Assembly (NCBI GenBank): GCA_008729055.1
Contig: SDUX01000004.1
Span: 1,488,001-1,552,000 of the forward strand
Length of the DNA stretch: 64,000 nt
Direction: 5' to 3'
DNA from: Pyropia haitanensis
Lineage: Eukaryota > Rhodophyta > Bangiophyceae > Bangiales > Bangiaceae
Below, piece by piece: positions 56,164-64,000 of the stretch. The first letter of the stretch is position 1; the number at the start of each line of letters is the position of its first letter. The notes under the pieces are model-generated. The model saw only the letters and a program-made list of their open reading frames with translations. It was not told the DNA's origin and did not search any database. A program made the translations under genes and the position numbers.

Positions 56164-57180
56164 GCGGGGGGGGAGCGTGGCCGGGCTGCCAATCCCCCGT
56201 TGCAACGGGGTTTACGCGTCGGCTACTGCGCGTGTTGGTGGTCCACCTCTGACCGCTAAGGGGGGGGGGCGGAGTGTGGGCGCCCGCGGGCAACAGGCCT
56301 CATCCGCCGCAGCGCGCCGGGGACGAGGGCGTGGGCGGGCGGGTGCTCCTGGCAGCCGCATGGCGGTGCGGGCGGCAGCGGTTGCCACCCGCGGCGGCAT
56401 CGACGGCGGCAAAAGCGGGCCGGTCGCCGCTGGCGAAGGGGCGGCGCCAGGGGGGGCGGCTGATGACCCGCCGCTGCTGGGCCTTGACGGGACCCCCTGG
56501 TGCGGGAGAGCGCGCGGCCGCGGCCGCGGCAGGGGCGGTGCGGGCCGTCGGCGGGGTCGTGCTGGCGCCCGAGCAGTCGCCGGCAACACGGACGGCATGA
56601 ATGGCGGGGAAGCGAGCGCTGCGGGCGTCGTTGAAGGTGATGCTGTGGCGGGCGTTGCCTCCATCGGCGGTGGTGACTTGGCTGTCGACTGGGAAGCTGG
56701 CGGGGCAGAGGCCCTTGCAGGCTGCGCTTGTGGCCGTCGTCGGAGGGGTACCAGTGCTCGCCGTGGGGGCGCCGGTTGTTGATGGGGGGGTTGATACGCC
56801 CACCGAGGAGTCGCCGAAGGTGTTGGCTGCGTCTGGTGGTGACGGGTCGGTCCTGCCAACGCATGGCGGTGGTGTAGCTGCTTCTCCCGCGGGATGGTGG
56901 GGAGGGCGTGGTATGAGGGGGAAGGCGGTGCTCGCACGCGCGGGCCCCGCCGCCGCCGCGGGCGGCTTGGTGGCCGCGGTCGTAACAGGGGCGCGGGGCG
57001 CGGAGGCGGCCCGCCCAGTGGTTGGGGTGGCAGGGGCGGAAGGCGGAGGCGAGCCGGGCGCGCCTGCCGCCGCTCCGCGTGGGACAGCACGTACGCCTGC
57101 GGCGGCCGCCACACCTCTGGCGGCACCAGCACCGGCGTCCGCGGCGCCGGCGTCAGTGGCGGCGGCACCCTAGACGTTGC
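56164..57180. other. downstream flank of the bZIP-like gene; possible coding fragment on minus strand
   Basis: GC-rich and ending in lower-GC DNA at 57180. On the minus strand a frame over 56300-57112 has a Ser/Thr/Pro-rich linker and CKGLCPASFPVDSQVTTADG, faintly like the start of a Hint (intein/hedgehog) module, but no further support follows. The plus-strand frame 56601-57173 is low complexity. I make no gene call. Confidence 0.25.
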
Positions 57181-60161
57181 TTACCGCATAGCCTCGCGGT
57201 CGTTGCGTATGGCACCTGCCTCTTGTATTGATTGTTGATTGACGTGATCACACGTTGGTTGCACGTCACTGGGCTGCAGCCCCCCTTTTCTGTATTTTCT
57301 CGCCACGTGTTGCTGATCCTTGCGCTGCTGTTGGTGCGGGTAGGACCGTCGGGCCTGCCGCCACGGCCAGACCGAGGGGTGTCGCTTGCATGACGGCGCC
57401 TGCGTGACACCCCGCCTCTTGTCTCCTTGTCACCGTGTCCTTTTGCGCGCGACTCTGCGGGCGGCTCGCCGCCACGTACTCGTCCACGCCACGCGAGTGA
57501 AAAGTCGATTAGAACAATTCCAAGTACGAGACACGGTCCCGGGTATCCGCCGCTGCCTGCCGCTGCCAAACCGTGGGCGCGGTGGGTGGCTGCGACACCA
57601 CCAGACAGGCGCCGGGCGTGTCTATTGTCGGTCGTGGTGCGGTCTGACGCGCGCGTCGCCGCGGCGGCGCATGGCCCGTCCGTGGCCGCCGCGCCGCCCG
57701 CGCGCGTAGCGCGTTGCGGCGGGGTTCCCCAGCGTCTGTGCGTGCGGGGCACCCGTGGGGGTCATCCAGGTGGCTGGTGTTTGGGTGCGGGGCGTGCGTC
57801 GCTGCGCGCCAGCCACGGGGGTGCGTCAGCGGCGGCCGCGAGGGGGGGGGGGGGGGGGGGGGGGGGCGGCGGCGAGCGCGGGCATCCCACGGGCGCCGCG
57901 GCCGCTCACGGTGGTCCCCGTCTCGACTGCACGCGGGTCTTCGTTTTTTTTTTTTTTGGTCGCCTCGAGCCGTCTGTCAGCGGGGCGGCCGCGTCGCCGG
58001 CGCGCTCCCCGCGGCGGCGGCGACCGCGGCGGCGGGCCGCGTCACGGCCGCGGCGGCCGCCGCGGCGGCGCGGCGCCGCCGCGGCCATGCTGTGGCGGAG
58101 CGCCCACCGAGCGTGCGCTGCGCACCCCCCCCACTCGCGCCCACCCTCGTTCGCCCCCCCACCCCGCCGCCGCTGCCTCTGTGTCCTCCCCCCTTGGCCG
58201 CCTCGCCCGCCGCCTCTGCCTTCCCCCCTACCTGCCCACTACCGCGGTCGCGCTCGGCGGCTGCTCCGCGGGCGGCGGCCGTCTCGGCGGCCGCCGCGGC
58301 GCCGCCGCCGCCACCGCGCATGGGTCACCGGCGGCGGTCGTCACCTCGTCTCGTCGGCGGCCCCCTGTCGCGACCTCACGGCGTGCGCCACGGCCGTGGC
58401 ACGCCACGACTAGGCGACCGCGCGGACGCTCGGCGTACCGCCCCGCCAGACGGCCGGACGCCCCGCCGTTGGCCGCGGCGGTCGTCACCGGCGCGGCGGC
58501 CGTGTCGCCGTCCTTCCGGGGCGGGGGGGGGGAGGGGGGGGGGGGGTGGTGGGGCCGCTTTTTTTCTCCTTTTTGCCTGCTTCTCCCTGCTCGGACCTCT
58601 CGCTCACCTACCGCTTCCTGCGCACGCTCAAGGCGGTGGCGGCGGCGACGGTGGTGTCACCTTTGTACCTGTCGCCCGCCACCCGCCTGGCGATGACGTG
58701 GTGGGGTGGTGGCGGCGGAGGCAAAGGGGAAGCCGACGCCGTTGACGGCGGCAGCGGTCGGACAGCCGCGCCGCGCGCGGGTGTGTGCGGGCGCCTGTGC
58801 CTGCGTGCCTGTGCCGTCTACGTTGCGGTGCTGGACAGTGCCCCCACGCAGGAGCCCACACGCCGGGGTGCTGTCACCGCGCGACTGTGCAGGGGGTGCG
58901 GCGTGCGCTGCTGGCGCCCGGTGGCAGCGGTCGTGGAGGGGAGGGCACCACGGTCACACCGCTGCTGCAGCCCCCCGCACCGGGTCGCCCCTGCGTCTGT
59001 GTCGGGCGCGTCTCAACAGCGTGGCGGCTTCGGGTCTCCACCCTGCTCGTCTTCCTTGTTGGGTGGGGAGGGGGCGGCTGCTCGCGTCTGCCGCCTCTGA
59101 CGCTGCCTGTGCGAGCACCACACGGGGGGGGCGGACACCCGCGGAGCGATCGCGCACACGCCGTGCTAGGCAGACGTTGGCGCGAACGGTGCGTCGGCAA
59201 GGGGCCCTGGCGAGGTGGGCGGGGGTGGCGAAGCACACATCGGCGCCCGCGAGGGGCAGTGGTGGTGGCAGCGACGGCGGCGGCGGCGTCGACGCCATCG
59301 TTACACCCGACTGTTGACCGCTCCTTCTTTGACGGCGTTGACGCGCGCCGCCGGCGGGACCGCGGCGGCCGTGGGGGCCGCCCGGCCAGTGTCAATCTTG
59401 CAGGTGCTGCGGTTTGACCCCATCCTTTATGCCGCGTGGTGCGCGCCGCGCGCTCTTGCGGCTGCGATTGCCTCCCCGGCCGGGACCGACATGTCAAGCG
59501 TGCCCACCGCCCTTCCCCCCCTCACAGGCGCCGACACGCCGCGGACGCACAAGTTTGTCACTCGTGTTGCGGCATGCGGCACCCCCGCCACACCTGGGAA
59601 GGGCGGTGTCCTGTGAGCAGGGTGATGACGGCGGCCGCGGCCGGTGTCTGCGATGGCGGTTGTTGTTGCAGCTGCGCGTATGTTGTCTCCCGCCGCACCT
59701 CCTGACGCCGCCGCTGTTACCGCCACTGCCACTGCCGCCACCGGGCACCGTCGTCCCGCCGGCGACCGTTTCTTCTCCCCACGCGCGCGTTGACGCCCTC
59801 CCACCGTCGGCGGGACCCGGCGCCTGCGTCGGCGGACGTCATCCCCCCCACCTGCGGCGGGAGCGGTGTCATGAGGTGGAGCCGCGGCTGATGCGGCCAG
59901 CGGCGGAGGCGCTGGCAGGAGTGGCACCGTCAACGCTGGTGTCGGTGGCGGTGTGACGGACGTGCACGCGCGCCATGCTCGCCACCAGCGGCAAGCATGG
60001 GCAGCCGCGGGCCTGCCCGGGTGAGAGGGCGTGCGCCGAAGAGGCGGTGGTGGCGGCTAGTGGCGATGCGTTCCCCGACGTCAAGGGCAGCGACGCGAGG
60101 CCGGTGCAGACGGTGACCGTCAGCACCACCCCGCGATGCCCACAGGCGTTGCGCCCGCAGG
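57181..60161. other. 3 kb without a recognised gene
   Basis: Mixed composition. 57180-57560 is a lower-GC island (TTGATTGTTGATTGACGTG at 57226). G and T runs occur at 57842-57866 and 57943-57958. Some plus-strand stretches look coding (SLTYRFLRTLKAVAAATVVS near 58600; PVSILQVLRFDPILYAAWCA near 59385, with TTGCAG before GTGCTG) and could be exons of one intron-containing gene, but I cannot connect them or name a family. Confidence 0.3.
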
Positions 60162-60647
60162 GTGAGCCATGGAAGCCAGTACGGACCATCCCGGACAAGA
60201 GCGTGGGCAGTGCCGGTGACACAGGGTCGGGAGTACGAGGGTGCCCTTCTGCCCACTGGACGGCCTCGCCCATTCTTCGTTTCGCCGCTCCCCGCTTCCC
60301 TGGTCACGCCGGCGTGGCACGAGCTGTGGCTGCCGCGCCATGGTCGCTGGCTCGGCATCCTCCCCCTCGAGCTCGCGGTCCGCGGCCGCCTGTCGGGGGC
60401 TGCCGCCGCGCCCGGCGGGCGGTCGGGCGCGCTGTCGGGTTGGAACACCGGCGGTGTGGCCCCTCGTCCCATCCCCGTTGCCGGAGATGTGTGTGCCTGG
60501 TGGGGGGGGCAAGGGGGGGCTGCAGGACTGACCGCCACGAACGATGGGGTGGCCCCGCCCCCACCGCGGCCACGCCCACCCGCCGCCGACGGCTTGGTCA
60601 ACGTCACGGCGCTGGGCCGCACCTGGACGTCCTCCCGCGGCGCGTAG
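60162..60647 (+). CDS. possible C-terminal exon of an unrecognised gene
   Basis: The frame from about 60280 to the stop at 60645-60647 reads more like protein than its neighbours (FFVSPLPASLVTPAWHELWL, GRWLGILPLELAVRGRL, ending DGLVNVTALGRTWTSSRGA). No family recognised and no start is supported; upstream exons, if any, are in the preceding 3 kb. Weak call. Confidence 0.22.
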   Translation: MSHGSQYGPSRTRAWAVPVTQGREYEGALLPTGRPRPFFVSPLPASLVTPAWHELWLPRHGRWLGILPLELAVRGRLSGAAAAPGGRSGALSGWNTGGVAPRPIPVAGDVCAWWGGQGGAAGLTATNDGVAPPPPRPRPPAADGLVNVTALGRTWTSSRGA

Positions 60648-61065
60648 AGCGGGGCGGGCAGCACCGGGCGCGGGCGTCAGTTGACGGCGGCCGCCTCGCC
60701 GCGCTGCCTCGAGCCCACGGACAGGACCGAGCCTCGCTCGGGACCAAGACACCTTCTCCATCAGTCTAAACGCTCGAAGACAATACACACACGGGTCAAC
60801 CCAGAGCGCCCACCACAAGACCAGCACTGCATGAAACGACTCCAGACCGTGCTCCAAAGAGAAAACAACGACAGACAGCGCTGGGAGGACCCCGCTCCAG
60901 TCGTCAACAACCAAACAAAAGACCCTCGCGTATAGACCAGCCTGGACCCGTCACCAGCGTAGGTCCGTTGCCTGACCACCGAGTGCCGGCGACGAGAGGC
61001 GCACGCACGCGCACGAGTGCGATAGCAGAAAGGCGCGAGCCATGCAGAACGGTGCCTGGCCCGAC
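60648..61065. other. lower-GC 3' flank of the NB-ARC/TPR gene
   Basis: About 420 bp of moderate GC after the stop of the minus-strand TPR gene, probably its 3' UTR and terminator region. CAACAACCAAACAAAAGACC at 60907 is the only A-rich stretch. No gene recognised. Confidence 0.4.
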
Positions 61066-64000
61066 TCAGCCAGAGCCACCCTTGACGGACGCGACCAGCC
61101 GCGCACACACAGTCCGACAGGCGCTCGGCGCATTCGCAACGCTGCGCAAGGCGCGGCGCCTGCGCAGCCTCCGCTCCAAAAACGCCACTTGACCGGCAAT
61201 GAACGACTCATCATGCGCCCAACCCGCCCCGCAAGCTCCAAACTCCTGCAGAGACCGCGCACAAGCCAGAGCGCGCTCCCACTGCCCCGCACACCTTTGA
61301 GAAAGCATCAAGTTCCACGTCGTCCTCAACCAGTCCAGAGGTGCCGCCTCGCGTGTCCACACCTCCAGCGCCAGGTTGTAGCATTCGATGGCCGCCTCCA
61401 CGTTGTCCCCCTTGTCCCCCCGCACGCGGTCGCTGTACGCGATGGCCAGGTTCATCTGCGTCGTCGCCCAGTCCAGTGGCGCCGCCTCGCGTGTCCACAC
61501 CTCCAGCGCCAGGTTGTAGCATTCGATGGCCGCCTCCACGTTGTCCCCCTTGTCCCCCCGCACGCGGTTTCTGTACGCGATGGCCAGGTTCATCTGCGTC
61601 CTCGCCCAGTCCAGAGGCGCCGCCTCGCGGGTGCGCACCTCCAGCGCCAGGTTGTAGCATTCGATGGCCGCCTCCACGTTGTCCCCATTGTCCCCCCGCA
61701 CGCGGTTTCTGTACGCGATGGCCAGGTTCATCTGCGTCGTCGCCCAGTCCAGTGGCGCCGCCTCGCGGGTCCACACCTCCAGCGCCAGGTTGTAGCATTC
61801 GATGGCCGCCTCCACGTTGTCCCCCTTGTCCCCCCGCACGCGGTTGCTGTACGCGATGGCCAGGTTCATCTGCGTCCTCGCCCAGTCCAGTGGCGCCGCC
61901 TCGCGTGTCCACACCTCCAGCGCCAGGTTGTAGCATTCGATGGCCGCCTCCACGTTGTCCCCATTGTCCCCCCGCACGCGGTCGCTGTACGCGGTTGCCA
62001 GGTTCATCTGCGTCCTCGCCCAGTCTAGAGGCGCCGCCTCGCGGGTGCGCACCTCCAGCGCCAGGTTGTAGCATTCGATGGCCGCCTCCACGTTGTCCCC
62101 CTTGTCCCCCCGCACGCGGTCGCTGTACGCGATGGCCAGGTTCATCTGCGTCGTCGCCCAGTCCAGTGGCGCCGCCTCGCGGGTCCACACCTCCTGCGCC
62201 AGGTTGTAGCATTCGATGGCCGCCTCCACGTTGTCCCCCTTGTCCCCCCGCACGCGGTCGCTGTACGCGATGGCCAGGTTCATCTGCGTCGTCGCCCAGT
62301 CCAGTGGCGCCGCCTCGCGTGTCCACACCTCCAGCGCCAGGTTGTAGCATTCGATGGCCGCCTCCACGTTGTCCCCCTTGTCCCCCCGCACGCGGTCGCT
62401 GTACGCGATGGCCAGGTTCATCTGCGTCCTCGCCCAGTCCAGAGGCGCCGCCTCGCGGGTGCGCACCTCCAGCGCCAGGTTGTAGCATTCGATGGCCGCC
62501 TCCACGTTGTCCCCATTGTCCCCCCGCACGCGGTTTCTGTACGCGATGGCCAGGTTCATCTGCGTCGTCGCCCAGTCCAGAGGCGCCGCCTCGCGGGTGC
62601 GCACCTCCAGCGCCAGGTTGTAGCATTCGATGGCCGCCTCCACGTTGTCCCCCTTGTCCCCCCGCACGCGGTCGCTGTACGCGATGGCCAGGTTCATCTG
62701 CGTCCTCGCCCAGTCCAGTGGCGCCGCCTCGCGGGTCCACACCTCCAGCGCCAGGTTGTAGCACTTGATGGCCGCCTCCACGTTGTCCCCCTTGTCCCCC
62801 CGCACGCGGTCGCTGTACGCGATGGCCAGGTTCATCTGCGTCGTCGCCCAGTCCAGTGGCGCCGCCTCGCGGGTCCACACATCCAGCGCCAGGTTGTAGC
62901 ATTCGATGGCCGCCTCCACGTTGTCCCCCTTGTCCCCCCGCACGCGGTTTCTGTACGCGATGGCCAGGTTCATCTGCGTCCTCGCCCAGTCCAGTGGCGC
63001 CGCCTCGCGGGTGCGCACCTCCAGCGCCAGGTTGTAGCATTCGATGGCCGCCTCCACGTTGTCCCCCTTGTCCCCCCGCACGCGGTCGCTGTACGCGATG
63101 GCCAGGTTCATCTGCGTCGTCGCCCAGTCCAGTGGCGCCGCCTCGCGGGTGCGCACCTCCAGCGCCAGGTTGTAGCATTCGATGGCCGCCTCCACGTTGT
63201 CCCCCTTGTCCCCCCGCACGCGGTCGCTGTACGCGATGGCCAGGTTCATCTGCGTCGTCGCCCAGTCCAGTGGCGCCGCCTCGCGTGTCCACACCTCCAG
63301 CGCCAGGTTGTAGCACTTGATGGCCGCCTCCACGTTGTCCCCCTTGTCCCCCCGCACGCGGTTGAGGTATGCGTTTCCCAGTCTCGTTTGCGCCTGCGCC
63401 CAATTTAATGGGTGCTTCGAACGGGGGGTCTTATGGAGGGCTTTTGTGACCCAGAAGACCGCATCCTCAACGTTCTTCGAGCGGCTCCCGCCGATTCTAT
63501 CCAGCAAGGCAACGGCGAGGCCGTCGTAGATGACGCGTTGCAGTTGCGGGCTTGTGCTCCGGGCAATTGCGTCCGCAGATGCAACCACCTGCAGCTCAGC
63601 AAGGACGGTCTCCACGTCGCGCTGATACGCCAGCGGCGAGTACGTCCGCACGCGCAGGTTCTCCCACTGCTCCTTCAGCAGCCACGGCAGCCCGAAGGCA
63701 TCACCACTGCCGACGACGTGACGGGCCACATTGTCGCACCAGTAGCCGTCGTCGAGCACGTCCCAAAAAGGGTACTTTCGCTTCCCAGCGTTGCCCACGT
63801 CTGCACGCAGGCTAGGCATGTACTCGCTCAGTAGCCGGCGATGGGTCGCACGGCAGTCTGGTCCCAGCAGCGTCTGCGCGTACTCGCCTATCACAGGGTG
63901 TAGCTCGACAGATACAATCGATCCAGCGGCAGCATTCACGGCCCGACGCAGTAGACCAGCACGTACGAGCACATCGATCAGACCCTTTGCCCCGGCAGTC
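61066..64000 (-). CDS. NB-ARC (STAND/NLR-like) protein with C-terminal TPR array, N-terminus outside window
   Basis: C-terminal ~977 codons of a STAND-type signal NTPase. The first residues in the window (AKGLIDVLVRAGLLRRAV, then VSVELHPVIGEYAQTLLG) fit the winged helix after an NB-ARC domain. HRRLLSEYMPSL and WDVLDDGYWCDNVARHVVGS match the helical region that follows in APAF1/NLR-like proteins. After a degenerate first unit (LNWAQAQTRLGNAYLNRVRG), fourteen complete 46-residue units run from 63324 down to 61393, each of the type AIECYNLALEVWTREAAPLD-WATTQMNLAIAYSDRVRGDK-GDNVEA, then a partial unit and a C-terminal cap (WERALACARSLQEFGACGAG). This DWAxTQxNLAxAY TPR subtype is common in cyanobacterial and some algal proteins. 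TPRs likely sense a ligand and NB-ARC oligomerises; no effector domain is visible here. Confidence 0.85.
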   Translation of the reverse strand, partial: TAGAKGLIDVLVRAGLLRRAVNAAAGSIVSVELHPVIGEYAQTLLGPDCRATHRRLLSEYMPSLRADVGNAGKRKYPFWDVLDDGYWCDNVARHVVGSGDAFGLPWLLKEQWENLRVRTYSPLAYQRDVETVLAELQVVASADAIARSTSPQLQRVIYDGLAVALLDRIGGSRSKNVEDAVFWVTKALHKTPRSKHPLNWAQAQTRLGNAYLNRVRGDKGDNVEAAIKCYNLALEVWTREAAPLDWATTQMNLAIAYSDRVRGDKGDNVEAAIECYNLALEVRTREAAPLDWATTQMNLAIAYSDRVRGDKGDNVEAAIECYNLALEVRTREAAPLDWARTQMNLAIAYRNRVRGDKGDNVEAAIECYNLALDVWTREAAPLDWATTQMNLAIAYSDRVRGDKGDNVEAAIKCYNLALEVWTREAAPLDWARTQMNLAIAYSDRVRGDKGDNVEAAIECYNLALEVRTREAAPLDWATTQMNLAIAYRNRVRGDNGDNVEAAIECYNLALEVRTREAAPLDWARTQMNLAIAYSDRVRGDKGDNVEAAIECYNLALEVWTREAAPLDWATTQMNLAIAYSDRVRGDKGDNVEAAIECYNLAQEVWTREAAPLDWATTQMNLAIAYSDRVRGDKGDNVEAAIECYNLALEVRTREAAPLDWARTQMNLATAYSDRVRGDNGDNVEAAIECYNLALEVWTREAAPLDWARTQMNLAIAYSNRVRGDKGDNVEAAIECYNLALEVWTREAAPLDWATTQMNLAIAYRNRVRGDNGDNVEAAIECYNLALEVRTREAAPLDWARTQMNLAIAYRNRVRGDKGDNVEAAIECYNLALEVWTREAAPLDWATTQMNLAIAYSDRVRGDKGDNVEAAIECYNLALEVWTREAAPLDWLRTTWNLMLSQRCAGQWERALACARSLQEFGACGAGWAHDESFIAGQVAFLERRLRRRRALRSVANAPSACRTVCARLVASVKGGSG
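61393..63324 (-). repeat. 138-bp coding tandem repeat, 14 copies (46 aa TPR units)
   Basis: Exactly periodic 138-bp units with no spacer, in one reading frame. Unit 1 begins at 63324 and unit 15 (partial) at 61392. Amino acid differences are almost confined to unit positions 3 (E/K), 12 (W/R), 23 (T/R), 33-34 (SD/RN/SN) and 40 (K/N); singletons are D at 10, Q at 9 and T at 30. The DNA is otherwise nearly identical, including synonymous sites, with ACA/ACC at the Thr of WTRE as one of the few silent variants. Confidence 0.97.

Noticed and set aside
56300..57112. Minus-strand CPASFPVDSQVTTADG as a Hint/hedgehog-type module
   Set aside because: Only the first motif is faintly similar; the later Hint motifs (TxxH, HN at the C-terminal splice site) are absent.
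57943..57958. T run as an RNA polymerase III terminator of a tRNA or small RNA
   Set aside because: No A/B box or cloverleaf found upstream; I found no tRNA or rRNA anywhere in the window.
61341..62768. Long plus-strand frame across the TPR repeats, PPAPGCSIRWPPPRCPPCPP units
   Set aside because: Antisense image of the 138-bp coding repeat; the minus strand gives canonical TPR motifs and flanking STAND sequence.
61393..63324. CRISPR-like array of regular repeats
   Set aside because: Units are contiguous with no unique spacers, stay in one reading frame and encode TPRs; the window is eukaryotic.

Overview
This is nuclear DNA from a eukaryote with an extremely GC-rich genome. Everything conserved in it is eukaryotic: an Arf GTPase, TFIIS, the nuclear adenylate kinase AK6, a BK-type potassium channel, RbBP5/Swd1, ORC1 with a BAH domain, and a ZUP1-type deubiquitinase. 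Two of the genes are interrupted by introns with GT..AG ends. A plastid-type protoporphyrinogen oxidase and a transporter with a transit-peptide-like N-terminus point to an alga. The compact, mostly intron-poor genes, very high GC and long Gly/Ala/Pro-coding tracts resemble bangiophyte red algae (Porphyra/Pyropia); this is an inference, not something the sequence proves.

Layout, left to right: Arf GTPase (+, 5' end outside, 4 exons seen) | TFIIS (-) with an Arg-Asp/Arg-Glu repeat region | AK6 (+, 3 exons) | WD40-like protein, possibly EDC4-like (-) | 3.5 kb with no gene recognised | BK-type K+ channel (+, one 1670-codon exon) | EamA-type transporter (-) | F-box/SPRY/ubiquitin-like protein (+) | ZUP1-type peptidase C78 (+) | acyltransferase-3 unit running directly into an egghead-like GT2 glycosyltransferase (+) | RbBP5/Swd1 (-) | unrecognised gene (-) | ORC1 (-) | 4 kb of lower-GC and G/T-rich repeated DNA | protoporphyrinogen oxidase (-) | unrecognised protein ending in a bZIP-like basic region (+) | 5 kb without a recognisable gene | NB-ARC/TPR (STAND, NLR-like) protein (-, N-terminus outside).

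The genes are independent transcription units on both strands; there is no operon logic. Several pairs are divergent (TFIIS/AK6, transporter/F-box, PPO/bZIP-like) or convergent (Arf/TFIIS, AK6/WD40, channel/transporter). Functions cover chromatin and replication (RbBP5, ORC1), transcription and RNA or ribosome work (TFIIS, AK6, WD40/EDC4-like), ubiquitin (F-box, ZUP1), membrane and glycan biology (acyltransferase/GT2, K+ channel, Arf) and the plastid (PPO, EamA).

Many genes change reading frame exactly at G or C homopolymers of about 7 to 23 bases, while homology continues on both sides. I treat these as probable consensus errors (or slippage sites), not as dead genes. Coordinates for those genes cover the whole locus, not a single open frame. 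Because stop codons are rare at this GC content, long open frames alone carry almost no evidence, and I called genes only on protein signatures.

The most unusual items are the NB-ARC/TPR gene with fourteen almost identical 46-residue repeats that differ at only a few positions, the apparent acyltransferase-3::GT2 fusion, and the F-box/SPRY/ubiquitin-like architecture.
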